Source of the DNA: an uncultured candidate division Zixibacteria bacterium
GTDB lineage: Bacteria > Zixibacteria > MSB-5A5 > GN15 > PGXB01
Direction of reading: 5' to 3'
NCBI GenBank assembly: GCA_937925655.1
Contig: CALAMC010000110.1
Coordinates: 1-64,000, forward strand
DNA length: 64,000 nt
Shown: positions 36,253-45,190 of the stretch, piece by piece
Position numbering within the stretch: position 1 is the first letter of the stretch
How the letters are laid out: every line of letters begins with the position of its first letter
Notes under the pieces: model-generated
Database searches by the model: none
What the model saw: only the letters and a program-made list of their open reading frames with translations
Told to the model about the DNA's origin: nothing
Position numbers and translations under genes: made by a program

Positions 36253-37230
36253 ATGAGAATCGGAAACTTGAACCTCGACTCAAAATTGATTCTGGCCCCG
36301 TTGGCCGGTATCTCCAAGCGGCCCTTTAGGTTGCTGGCCAGACGATATGGCGCGGCGCTTTGTTATACGGAAATGATTTCAGCCGATGCCCTTGCCCGAA
36401 ATCATAAAAAAACCATCCGCATGCTGGATCACACTCCGCAAGAACATCCTATAGGGATTCAGTTATTCGGTTCTCAACCTGAATTTATTGCGATGGCGGC
36501 TAAAAAGCTAATGGAATTCGGTCCGGATATAATAGATATCAATCTGGGGTGTCCCGTTCCCAAAGTCATAAAAAGAAATGGCGGGGCGGCTCTTCTTAAA
36601 GACCCCAGTCTGGCCGAGGAAATTATGGCGGCCGCGGTCGAAAATTCGACCGTCCCGGTGACTATAAAAACCCGAGCGGGCTGGACGAGTGATATGCCCG
36701 GCTATCTTGAAATCGGCCGGCGAGCGCAAAAGATCGGCATTGCCGCCATGACGCTTCATCCGCGTTATCGTACCGAGGGCTTCGCCGGCAAATCTGACTG
36801 GTCCCTGATAAAACGTCTTAAACAGGAAATAACGATTCCGGTTATAGGCAACGGCGATATTAAAACCCCCGAAGATGCCCAAAGGATGCTTGAAGAAACC
36901 GGTTGCGACGCCATCATGATCGGACGAGCGGCCATGACCAATCCTTATATTTTCAAGATGATTGGCGAATTTCTGGAAAACGGCCGTATTATTCCCGACA
37001 TGACTCCGGCGGAGAAAGTGGCAATGGCGCTGGAACACGCCCGACTTATGGGGTTACAGTATCCCGACCCGGTGGCATCGCGGATGATGCGCAAGCATCT
37101 GGCCTGGTACACCCGCGGTTTCCCGGAGGGACATCAGCTGCGGCGGGATATTATGAAACAGGAGTCTTATAAAGAGATGGAAGCATGTTTGAATAATTAT
37201 CTGACTTTCGCGGCGGGTTTGAATGGATAA
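36253..37230 (+). CDS. dusB: tRNA-dihydrouridine synthase, DusB-like
   Basis: 325 residues. FMN-binding TIM-barrel motifs: LAPLAGISKRPFRLLARRYG at about 15, TEMISADAL, IGIQLFGSQPE, the catalytic Cys in DINLGCPVPKV (about 100), IKTRAGW and IGRAAMTNPYIF. The enzyme reduces uridines in the tRNA D-loop using FMN and NADPH. No ribosome-binding site precedes the ATG. Its end overlaps larB by 8 nt, so it begins a four-gene operon. Confidence 0.93.
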   Translation: MRIGNLNLDSKLILAPLAGISKRPFRLLARRYGAALCYTEMISADALARNHKKTIRMLDHTPQEHPIGIQLFGSQPEFIAMAAKKLMEFGPDIIDINLGCPVPKVIKRNGGAALLKDPSLAEEIMAAAVENSTVPVTIKTRAGWTSDMPGYLEIGRRAQKIGIAAMTLHPRYRTEGFAGKSDWSLIKRLKQEITIPVIGNGDIKTPEDAQRMLEETGCDAIMIGRAAMTNPYIFKMIGEFLENGRIIPDMTPAEKVAMALEHARLMGLQYPDPVASRMMRKHLAWYTRGFPEGHQLRRDIMKQESYKEMEACLNNYLTFAAGLNG

Positions 37231-37996
37231 AGAAAAGCTCATAAAATTATTAACAGAGGTTGAACGCGGCTCTCTGTCTGTCGAACAAGCTCTGGAGAAG
37301 TTGCGGTTTCTGCCTTTTGAAGATGTCGGTATGGCTCGAATCGACCATCATCGACTGCTTCGTCGCGGCCAACCGGAGGTTATCTATGCACCGGGAAAGA
37401 CCGTTGAGCAAATCATAAAAATCTGTGGCAAAATAAAAAGGGCCGGAGTCGACGTCATTATAAGCCGTCTAGATAAAAGACAGTTTTCGGTTTTAAAGGG
37501 TAAACATAAAATGGCCCGTTATTATCCGGATGCCCGACTGGCTCTGATTCTGGGCGGAAGCAGGAAGCATCCCCGGATGATGACGGATACCATGGTTTTG
37601 GCATGTTCGGCCGGGACATCGGATATTCCGGTCGCGGAAGAGGCGGCGCTCACGGCCTGGATTATGGGATGTCCGGTGGAGAGGTTATATGATGTCGGAG
37701 TGGCCGGTTTGCATCGGTTGCTTGGGGGCGGGGAGTTAATTAAAAAGGCCGGTGTCATCATTGCCGTGGCGGGGATGGAAGGCGCGCTGGCGTCGGTGGT
37801 GGCCGGGCTGGTGGATGTTCCCGTAATCGCCGTGCCGACCTCGGTCGGCTATGGGGCGTCGTTCGGCGGATTGGCGGCCCTTCTGGCCATGCTCAATTCC
37901 TGCGCCTCCGGGGTGACGGTGGTTAACATTGATAACGGTTTCGGAGCCGGAGTGGCGGCGGCCACAATAGCCCGGATAACGGCAAAGGAGAAATAA
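37223..37996 (+). CDS. larB: Nickel pincer cofactor biosynthesis protein LarB
   Basis: 257 residues. A helical N-terminal part (EVERGSLSVEQALEKLRFLPFEDVG) precedes an AIR-carboxylase-like domain with CSAGTSDIPVAEEAALTA, VGVAGLHRLL and VAGMEGALASVVAGLV. LarB carboxylates and hydrolyses nicotinic acid adenine dinucleotide, the first step toward the nickel-pincer cofactor of lactate racemase LarA. It is followed by larC with a 1-nt overlap. larE and larA are absent here. Confidence 0.93.
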   Translation: MDKEKLIKLLTEVERGSLSVEQALEKLRFLPFEDVGMARIDHHRLLRRGQPEVIYAPGKTVEQIIKICGKIKRAGVDVIISRLDKRQFSVLKGKHKMARYYPDARLALILGGSRKHPRMMTDTMVLACSAGTSDIPVAEEAALTAWIMGCPVERLYDVGVAGLHRLLGGGELIKKAGVIIAVAGMEGALASVVAGLVDVPVIAVPTSVGYGASFGGLAALLAMLNSCASGVTVVNIDNGFGAGVAAATIARITAKEK

Positions 37997-39186
37997 TGCG
38001 CGTTCTTTATATGGATGTTTATTCAGGTATTGCCGGCGATATGATGCTGGCGGCCCTGGTGCATCTGGGTCTGCCGTTTGAATATCTCAAGGAAAATCTT
38101 GACCGGTTGAATTTGGCTGGTTATGAGCTGGAATATCGGGCCGTTGAAAAAAACCATATCGCCGCCGGAAAAATAGATGTGCATGTTTCCGAAGGGCATG
38201 TTCATCGTCATTTGAAAGATATCCTGGAAATTATAGAAATGGCGGGGTATAATCAGGCGGTTAAAAGTATATCCGAAGCGGTTTTCCGAAAAATTGCCGA
38301 AGCCGAGGCCCGGATTCATAACACGACACCGGATAAAATCCATTTCCATGAGGTAGGCGCGGTCGATGCCATCGTCGATATTGTCGGTACGGCCATCGGT
38401 ATCGATTTTTTCAAGCCGGATTTTGTATTTGCCACACCGGTGCCAATGAGCCGGGGGGTCGTCCGGGCGGCACATGGAATATTACCTGTCCCGGCCCCGG
38501 CCACCATGGAAATTCTCAAGGGCATTGCGGTGGAGCATATCGACGGTGAAGGCGAACGCGTCACGCCCACCGGGGCGGCGATTTTGACCACATTGCTGGA
38601 TATGTATGGATACCCTGGCCGGCCGTCGTACAGGATAGACAATATCGGCTACGGTGCGGGAACAAAAGATTTCTCCGACCGGTCCAATTTGCTTCGTCTG
38701 GTTCTCGGAAATCTGGATGAAAGCGTGTCTGTCCCGGCCGATGAAGTGGAAATTCTGGAAACCAATATCGATGATATGATCCCGCAGACTTATGGATATT
38801 TGCTGGACAGGCTGTATCAGGAAGGGGCCGGTGAAGTTTATATTACGCCGGTATATATGAAGAAGAATCGTCCGGGACAGCTGTTGACGATCATATGCAA
38901 AAAGGACTTGGTCTCGAAATTAAGCGATATTATATTTTGCGAAACGACCACGGCAGGAATTCGTTATCGGACGATGAACCGCCGCGTTTTGGAAAGACGG
39001 ATTGTCAAGGTCGATACGCCGTATGGCCCAGTTGGGGTAAAGGTCTTGAAATTTGGCAATAAGTTAAAAATGCAGCCGGAATACGATGACTGCAAGAAAG
39101 CGGCCAGCGAACACGGAGTCGCTTTAGCCGTTGTAATTCGAATGGCGGTCAGGCAGGCTGAAATAAAGGAAGGACTGAACCAATGA
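37996..39186 (+). CDS. larC: Nickel insertion protein LarC (nickel-pincer cofactor synthesis)
   Basis: 396 residues, a single intact frame, unlike the frameshifted larC1/larC2 of Lactobacillus. Motifs: YMDVYSGIAGDMMLAALVHLG at the start, KIHFHEVGAVDAIVDIVGTA, and ETNIDDMIPQTYGYLLDRL with EVYITPVYMKKNRPGQ in the C-terminal part. LarC inserts Ni into the pyridinium dithiocarboxylate intermediate in a CTP-dependent step. Overlaps larB by 1 nt and etfA by 4 nt. Confidence 0.93.
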   Translation: MRVLYMDVYSGIAGDMMLAALVHLGLPFEYLKENLDRLNLAGYELEYRAVEKNHIAAGKIDVHVSEGHVHRHLKDILEIIEMAGYNQAVKSISEAVFRKIAEAEARIHNTTPDKIHFHEVGAVDAIVDIVGTAIGIDFFKPDFVFATPVPMSRGVVRAAHGILPVPAPATMEILKGIAVEHIDGEGERVTPTGAAILTTLLDMYGYPGRPSYRIDNIGYGAGTKDFSDRSNLLRLVLGNLDESVSVPADEVEILETNIDDMIPQTYGYLLDRLYQEGAGEVYITPVYMKKNRPGQLLTIICKKDLVSKLSDIIFCETTTAGIRYRTMNRRVLERRIVKVDTPYGPVGVKVLKFGNKLKMQPEYDDCKKAASEHGVALAVVIRMAVRQAEIKEGLNQ

Positions 39187-40148
39187 GCGTAAAAGTGCTG
39201 GCTTTGGCCGAACATAAGAACGGGAAATTGTCTCACGTCAGTTTTGAACTATTCAGCGTTGCCAAAAAGATTGGCGGTGAATTGACAACCGTGATTCTGG
39301 CTGAAAATGCTGCGGAACTGGCCAAGGAGTTGGCGGCGCATGGCGGTGGCAAAGTAGCAGCCGTATCAAATCCGGGGTTCAAATATTTCAATGACAGCGT
39401 TTATTGTAAAGCCATAACAGAACTAATAGGCAAGTATCAACCGAATCTGGTTTTGATTCCGGCCACCTTTTATGGCAAGGCGCTAGCGGCCCGTCTGGCG
39501 GCGGCCAACGGAGCGGCAATGGTTTCGGATATCACCGGGCTTGCCGCCGAAGGCGACCGGATCGTATTCACCCGTCCGTCCTATGGGGGAAATGTAATCG
39601 CCAATGTAGCCGGTGCGTCGGGGAAACTGACGGTGGCAACAGTCAGGCCGAAGGTATTCGATGAATCCAGAGAAGGGGCCGGAGAAGTCGTCTCCGAAAC
39701 TGTCAGTGACGCCGTTTTCAACGTCAAATCGTCGGTGAAAGAGATGGTCGTGGAAAGCGGGCAGTCGGTCAATATAACGGAGGCCGACGTAATCGTCGCC
39801 GCCGGTCGTGGAATTCGCGGCCCTGAAAACCTTGCCCTCGTGGAAGGCCTGGCCAAAGCGGTTGGCGGGGCGGTCGGAGCGTCGCGCGCCATTGTCGATG
39901 CCGGCTGGATTCAGTACCGTTTCCAGATTGGCCAGACCGGCAAGACGGTCAATCCCAAACTATATTTCGCGCTGGGCATTTCCGGGGCCATTCAACACCT
40001 GGTCGGGATGCAGACTTCCCGGACGATTGTGGCTGTCAATCGTGATAAGGAAGCGCCCATATTCAAGATAGCCTCCTATGGCATTGTTGGTGACCTTTTT
40101 GAAATAGTCCCGGCTTTGACCAGGAAATTCGAATCGGTTAGAAGTTAG
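39183..40148 (+). CDS. etfA: Electron transfer flavoprotein subunit alpha (EtfA)
   Basis: 321 residues of normal EtfA length. The C-terminal FAD-binding region is typical (AAGRGIRGPENLALVEGLA, GASRAIVDAGWI, LYFALGISGAIQHLVGM, FKIASYGIVGD). EtfA with EtfB carries electrons between dehydrogenases and quinone, ferredoxin or NAD. etfB usually sits next to etfA but is not here; instead the gene overlaps larC by 4 nt. That pairs it with lactate-racemase maturation and suggests, as inference, D/L-lactate oxidation through an Etf-linked lactate dehydrogenase. Confidence 0.93.
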   Translation: MSVKVLALAEHKNGKLSHVSFELFSVAKKIGGELTTVILAENAAELAKELAAHGGGKVAAVSNPGFKYFNDSVYCKAITELIGKYQPNLVLIPATFYGKALAARLAAANGAAMVSDITGLAAEGDRIVFTRPSYGGNVIANVAGASGKLTVATVRPKVFDESREGAGEVVSETVSDAVFNVKSSVKEMVVESGQSVNITEADVIVAAGRGIRGPENLALVEGLAKAVGGAVGASRAIVDAGWIQYRFQIGQTGKTVNPKLYFALGISGAIQHLVGMQTSRTIVAVNRDKEAPIFKIASYGIVGDLFEIVPALTRKFESVRS

Positions 40149-40167
40149 GTATAAAGTTAGTAATACA

Positions 40168-40199
40168 AAAAAAGCCGCCTTTTCCCAGGCGGCTTTTTT
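40168..40199. terminator. Bidirectional Rho-independent terminator
   Basis: AAAAAAGCCGCC pairs with GGCGGCTTTTTT around an 8-nt loop. A and T runs on both sides let it work for etfA and for the convergent cytochrome-like gene. Confidence 0.92.
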
Positions 40200-40211
40200 A
40201 CTTCTTTTTCC

Positions 40212-41300
40212 CTATCGCGATTTTTCCGGCGGGGTTATGTAAGTCAGGATGTACTCCAGCGAACTCGACGCCAGGCGCATGCTGTATTTGGGATTGTGAA
40301 TTCCGTTACTCTGATCCTTAATTATAAAACGATAATTATACAAGGCCCCGGCGATTCCTTCGGGACGGATATAGCCGATGGTATCGAGCAGTCCCAGGCT
40401 GTCAAGGTAATATTCCAGCAGGGCGAGAGTGTCCAGAAACTGCTGCCGGGACGGCTGGGAGTAAGTGTCGAAACTTGATATGGCGGTGCCGCCTGTATGA
40501 CAGCCGATGACATTACAGGAGGCGATATGCTCGGTGGCGCCATCGGACATGTTCGTGCTGTGACCGCCCAGCGAGAACCCGGTCGTGACCGACATATGGC
40601 ATTTGATGCAACCGCCGGTAAAGGTGGAACTATGGACAAGATTTGAATAATTGACGCCATCGTAATGATACCCGCCGCGTCCCAGGAACATTTCCGCCTG
40701 GTTCGAGCCATGTGGTCCCCAGAAATTAGACACGGCCACCGAATCATCGGGATTGGCATCGAAGACGGCGTTAACGATGAGGTTGACGTCTCTTATGGAT
40801 TTATGGCAGGATACGCAGTTGTTCGATGAACCCGAATTGAAGGTCGTGCCGTCGATGAGGGTGACGGCGGCATCATAGCGAAGCGAATAATCCCAGGTTG
40901 TATGATAATCATGGCAGGTTTTGCAGCGAATTTCAAGGGGTTGATTAACGGCATTCGTTGATTGGGCGATGTATCCCTGCGATGTATGGCAATGCGGCCC
41001 ACAATAATTGGTCGTATAATAAATGGGAACCATCGGGGCAAAATCGACCAGCAGATAATTAACCAGCTGACCGGCGGCATGGGCGGAATTGACCCATTCT
41101 CCCCGGGCGATATCGAGGACCGAATTCCGATCGGAGTGACAGGCGGCAACGCAGGTGCTGTCGATTAGCGTTATTGTATCATAGTATTCGTTATTGGTTA
41201 TTATCTGTTCGGTGATTAATTTATCACAGCCGGGGAGACTGGTTAACAGGCTGATTCCGGTAAAAGCAAACAGAATAAGATACGGGAAGATTCTTTTCAT
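40212..41300 (-). CDS. Multihaem cytochrome c-like lipoprotein
   Basis: 362 residues. The start at 41300 is preferred over 41393 because a lipoprotein signal then begins at residue 1 (MKRIFPYLILFAF) with Cys25 in TSLPGC, and GAGG lies upstream. Haem-type motifs in order: CVAACH, CGPHCH, CKTCH, CVSCH, CIKCH and CNVIGCH. Three are standard CXXCH; two are CX3CH and one CX4CH. Extra His residues could act as distal ligands. It is likely an outer-membrane-anchored electron carrier or sensor. No oxidoreductase neighbour is seen; it faces a terminator at 40168-40199. Confidence 0.82.
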   Translation of the reverse strand: MKRIFPYLILFAFTGISLLTSLPGCDKLITEQIITNNEYYDTITLIDSTCVAACHSDRNSVLDIARGEWVNSAHAAGQLVNYLLVDFAPMVPIYYTTNYCGPHCHTSQGYIAQSTNAVNQPLEIRCKTCHDYHTTWDYSLRYDAAVTLIDGTTFNSGSSNNCVSCHKSIRDVNLIVNAVFDANPDDSVAVSNFWGPHGSNQAEMFLGRGGYHYDGVNYSNLVHSSTFTGGCIKCHMSVTTGFSLGGHSTNMSDGATEHIASCNVIGCHTGGTAISSFDTYSQPSRQQFLDTLALLEYYLDSLGLLDTIGYIRPEGIAGALYNYRFIIKDQSNGIHNPKYSMRLASSSLEYILTYITPPEKSR

Positions 41301-41640
41301 GGCATATACCTCGATATTTTTATACTCAAGAAACCAATGCGAAGGGTATTTGTCAAAGCATAAATTCAAATAAGATTGAGATTTCCGCAACACCGATTAA
41401 CGAGTGAACATTCAAGGGCTTAGGCGCGTATAATACATGCGTTATTGATAACAGGGGATGGATTATATTTGGTCCTTATTGCTTGACTTGGCTTTCCGAT
41501 TTGACTATTTTATTATGTTTTTTGGAGGAATATATAGGTAATAGCTAAAGAAAAAATAAAAATAAAAGATTTGGAAGGTTATAAACTTCTTATGATTCAA
41601 AGCCGGAGAAACCCAATCAAACGCCGGCTATTTTTATATT
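41301..41640. other. Divergent intergenic region
   Basis: 340 bases between the cytochrome-like gene and the propeller-like protein. TTGACT at 41483-41488 with TATTTT 17 bp downstream is a weak promoter candidate. GGAGGAA near 41524 resembles a ribosome-binding site but is followed by no open frame of note. A terminator-like hairpin abuts the next start codon (41601-41635). Confidence 0.4.
41601..41635 (+). promoter_or_regulatory. Terminator-like hairpin directly before a start codon (possible attenuator)
   Basis: AGCCGG (41601-41606) pairs with CCGGCT (41624-41629), then ATTTTT. The ATG at 41641 begins just after the T run. Confidence 0.4.
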
Positions 41641-44199
41641 ATGATTAAAAAATTAATACTACTGATTTTGCTCCTGACAATTTCGGGAGCGCAGGCAACG
41701 GTCCTTTTGAAATCGCTGGATGAACCCCAGGTTTCGGTCGGACTGTCGGATAATGGCGTCATCGATATTATCAAGCACAAAGGCTCTATCTGGCTGGCCA
41801 CCAGCGGCGGCTTGAGCTACACCGATGATGACGGCCAAAGCTGGAATATTTACAATACCACCAACGGACTGGTATCGCAGGAAATTTCGGCCTTTTATTC
41901 GGCGGGCGACGATATTGCCGACAAAATCTGGGTGGCCACCAATCATTCGGAAGAAATCGGGGGCCAGCTCTATGCGATTGCCGATGGGTTATCCTATTCC
42001 GACGACGAAGGCCGGACATGGGATACGATGATGGTCAAGGGTTCATATGGAGGTCAGTCGGTCATTTATGACATCACCGGGGTCGATAGCGTCATTTTCT
42101 GCGCATCATGGGCAGGGGGGTTATTTGGCAGTTTCGATGGCGGTCAGAATTGGAGGCAATATTATGCGTCTATAAAAGACTCATCAACAAGAGCTTCAGG
42201 GGTAGATTTGGAAAAAACGGATATTTATTTCTCGGCGGTGGTCGATACCTTTCATCAAGATTCCCTGATTTTATGGGCCGGGACGGCCAGTGGCCTGATG
42301 AAATATATCTGGGCTCCAAGTTATGCCAAACCGTCGTCAAATAACATCCTCGATATCTTCAAGGCCGACACGTTTTATATTATCTGCGGAGACCGGGGTC
42401 TTTCGCGTTACAGCGGACTGGGAATGGCCAACACGTTTAATTCGGCCTATTATCCTGATGATGGTTTACCCGGGCCGACGGTAACGACCGGCCACTTTTA
42501 TGGTGACAAGGTTTTTGTCGGAACGCGCGAGTCGTTGACCGGCCCCGGCACCGGACTGGCGGTTTCGGCCGACACCGGCAGAAGCTTCACGGAAATAAGC
42601 GACCCGGCGCTGGATGTCAAAGATACTGATAAATATGTTACCGATATTGCCGATTTGAACGGGGCGCTTTATGTGGCCGCAAAAAAGGGTGGTCTTGTCC
42701 GCTCAATCGATATGGGGCTTTCATGGGAAGCGGTCGTGATTGATACCGGCGGCCCTCTGGAGGATCCCAACCGCGAGACAGTCAATAGCCTTGTCCCGGA
42801 TACCGCCAATAATCGCCTCTGGCTGGGCACCGACGCGGGTCTGGTCATGCTTCAATTTGACGGTTCCAATGTTTTGGATTCCACCTTTTATTATGTTTTC
42901 CCGGATGATGACACATCGGGCGCCCGAACCCACAAGGTGGATATACAACATTTTTTCGGTGACGATGAAGTGGTCGATTCCATTTATATCTGGGCGCTAA
43001 ACAGCCCGCTCGATGAACAGACGGGCTCCAATGCCGTGTATATTTCTTTTGATGAGGGTGCGAACTGGTACACACGGTATGTCAGTCCGAGGGACACTCT
43101 TTATTATGACATCGCTTTTCTTGATGATTATGTCGCCCTGGGTGGACAGAATCTTCTAAATCAGATTATTGATTTGGAAACATGGATTTGGGGCACGTCA
43201 CCGGGTTATCAGATTCAGGACAGTCTCAATCCAATAACGCTCAATTTCCGAAATCGGGATTTTTGGGTGATTGAAATTATCGACAGTATAATTTTCCTCG
43301 GAACCGACGGTGGCGGTTTCGGGGTTTCGCCGCCCAGTCAGGGTTCGACAGTCCACTGGGGGATTCATAAAGCCAATACCAATCCCATCGCGCCCGACAA
43401 GGTGACGCCGGTGGTTTATCCGAATTTAACCGGTAACTGGGTGACGGCCATGGGTATTCAGGAATTGCCGGATGGTGAGCAGTTGTTATGGGCGACGGGT
43501 CGTCCGGGGGCGACCGGGTTGACGGGCGAAACCAACGGGATATCCTTTTTGGATTTACATTCAGAGAATGTCTGGACAACTGCTTATACCGGGACAGTGG
43601 CGTGGAATTTCGGTTTTTACGATAGCACCGTTTTTGCGGCAACTTCGGCCGGTCTTTTATATTCCAATCTGGAGACAAATGTTTTCGGGGATATTGTCTG
43701 GGATACGGCCAGAATTTCCGGACAGCTGGTATCCAACCGTCCGGGGGTTGAATTCACGATAGACGTTTCCAGTTCCATATATGGGGCAAAGGTGATTGAC
43801 GATCAACTCTGGATTGGGACCGAAGACGGCGCGGCCGTCATTCCAGTCGATTTATTCGAAACCGGAAGCTGGGATATTTTCCGCACTGAAGCCATTCTTG
43901 ATTCATATTTCGCCTATCCGGTGCCATTTTCGCCGGTCAGCCAGAGTTATGTGTATTTTAATTATCCGATGCCGCAAACGGGTTATGTTACGGTTGAAAT
44001 ATATGATTTCGCCATGAACCTGGTAAAAACGGTGGTAAACAATCAACCGCGTCAGGGTGGAGAGGATGTTGCTTATTCCACCGATTACTGGGACGGCCGT
44101 AACGGCCGCGGGGATGTTGTCGCCGCCGGGATTTACTATTTCAAGGTCGAAACATCCAACGGCGATATTAACTGGGGCAAGCTGGCCATAATCCCGTAA
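41641..44199 (+). CDS. Secreted beta-propeller-like protein with FlgD/T9SS-like C-terminal domain
   Basis: 852 residues. The signal peptide ends near residue 20 (TISGAQA). Repeated blades with WLATSGGLSYTDDDGQSWN, LYAIADGLSYSDDEGRTWD, GGLFGSFDGGQNWR and GGLVRSIDMGLSWE match sialidase/photosystem-II-stability-like Asp-box propellers (S-x-D-x-G-x-x-W). The C-terminus (YPVPFSP, then EIYDFAMNLVKTV, WDGRNGRGDVVAAGIYYFKV) is a divergent sorting-type domain without the usual NP-rich core. No ribosome-binding site is visible. It is followed after 9 bp by two PorV-like genes, a common pairing in T9SS organisms. Confidence 0.82.
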   Translation: MIKKLILLILLLTISGAQATVLLKSLDEPQVSVGLSDNGVIDIIKHKGSIWLATSGGLSYTDDDGQSWNIYNTTNGLVSQEISAFYSAGDDIADKIWVATNHSEEIGGQLYAIADGLSYSDDEGRTWDTMMVKGSYGGQSVIYDITGVDSVIFCASWAGGLFGSFDGGQNWRQYYASIKDSSTRASGVDLEKTDIYFSAVVDTFHQDSLILWAGTASGLMKYIWAPSYAKPSSNNILDIFKADTFYIICGDRGLSRYSGLGMANTFNSAYYPDDGLPGPTVTTGHFYGDKVFVGTRESLTGPGTGLAVSADTGRSFTEISDPALDVKDTDKYVTDIADLNGALYVAAKKGGLVRSIDMGLSWEAVVIDTGGPLEDPNRETVNSLVPDTANNRLWLGTDAGLVMLQFDGSNVLDSTFYYVFPDDDTSGARTHKVDIQHFFGDDEVVDSIYIWALNSPLDEQTGSNAVYISFDEGANWYTRYVSPRDTLYYDIAFLDDYVALGGQNLLNQIIDLETWIWGTSPGYQIQDSLNPITLNFRNRDFWVIEIIDSIIFLGTDGGGFGVSPPSQGSTVHWGIHKANTNPIAPDKVTPVVYPNLTGNWVTAMGIQELPDGEQLLWATGRPGATGLTGETNGISFLDLHSENVWTTAYTGTVAWNFGFYDSTVFAATSAGLLYSNLETNVFGDIVWDTARISGQLVSNRPGVEFTIDVSSSIYGAKVIDDQLWIGTEDGAAVIPVDLFETGSWDIFRTEAILDSYFAYPVPFSPVSQSYVYFNYPMPQTGYVTVEIYDFAMNLVKTVVNNQPRQGGEDVAYSTDYWDGRNGRGDVVAAGIYYFKVETSNGDINWGKLAIIP

Positions 44200-44208
44200 G
44201 AGGCAAAT

Positions 44209-45186
44209 ATGAAAAAGATATATTATATATTAATATTAATTGCGATCATGGCCGGGCCGGCTGTCCGCTCGGATGAAGACGGCGGTTACGCCGGAGTGAT
44301 ATTTCAATTGTCGGTTCAGGCGCGCCCGGCGGCTATGGGCGGGGCCTTTTACGGTTTATCCGATGACGCGGGGGCGCAGTATTTCAATCCTGCCGGTTTG
44401 ACGCAAGTATCTCAAAATACTTTTTCAAGCGGTTATCGGGTCATGACGCTGGACCGCAAGCTCGGCTATTTATCGATGGTTATTCCCACGCGCATGGAAT
44501 CGGCGCTCGGCATCAGCTGGTTGTATGGTGGGTACGGTGAAGTGACTGCCCGTAATCGGAGCGGGCGCGAGCTCGGACGAACCATATCATCCGAGGAACA
44601 TATGTTCGGTCTAACTTTTGCCAAGCGGTTTATTCCGTATTTGAGTGTGGGCACCAAACTGGGCTATTATTATAAAAAACTGGCCAATATCGACGCCAAT
44701 TCGATCGGCATAAATCTGGGCGCCATGCTCTTTGTCGATTCATTATTCGAATATGCCTATATGGATAATAAACCGGTGCAGGATATCACGGTCGGCCTGG
44801 TAGTCAACAACCTCGCCGCAACCTATCCCTGGACCACCAATGATTACTGGGAAAGATACAGTGATAATCCGGGTGTATCACAGGACGACGAATTTCCCAT
44901 TCTGGTGGGATTTGGTCTATCCTTCAAAACGTTCAAACGGAAATTAATAACCGCTTTTGATATCGAGAAGAATACCAAACAAACGGCCAAGGCAAGATTC
45001 GGCGGGGAGTACATGGTCGATAAAATGCTTCGCCTTCGCGCGGGATTAAACCAGGGTCGTCTGACGGCCGGCCTGGGATTGGCGCAGGAAATAAATAAAT
45101 TCACGTTGCTGTTTGATTACGCCTTTTCTGCCGAAAAAGCGGATGAGGGGAGTGACCACATAATAAGTCTTAACATGGTGTTTTAA
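44209..45186 (+). CDS. PorV/PorQ-family outer-membrane protein
   Basis: 325 residues with a signal peptide (cleavage near residue 21). Family signature FQLSVQARPAAMGGAF, DDAGAQYFNPAGLTQ, then amphipathic strands with regular Gly, ending in IISLNMVF with a terminal Phe. Barrel-type outer-membrane protein; PorV-like members shuttle T9SS cargo, others are uncharacterised. It sits between the propeller protein and a second paralogue, each within 10 bp. Confidence 0.82.
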   Translation: MKKIYYILILIAIMAGPAVRSDEDGGYAGVIFQLSVQARPAAMGGAFYGLSDDAGAQYFNPAGLTQVSQNTFSSGYRVMTLDRKLGYLSMVIPTRMESALGISWLYGGYGEVTARNRSGRELGRTISSEEHMFGLTFAKRFIPYLSVGTKLGYYYKKLANIDANSIGINLGAMLFVDSLFEYAYMDNKPVQDITVGLVVNNLAATYPWTTNDYWERYSDNPGVSQDDEFPILVGFGLSFKTFKRKLITAFDIEKNTKQTAKARFGGEYMVDKMLRLRAGLNQGRLTAGLGLAQEINKFTLLFDYAFSAEKADEGSDHIISLNMVF

Positions 45187-45190
45187 ACTT

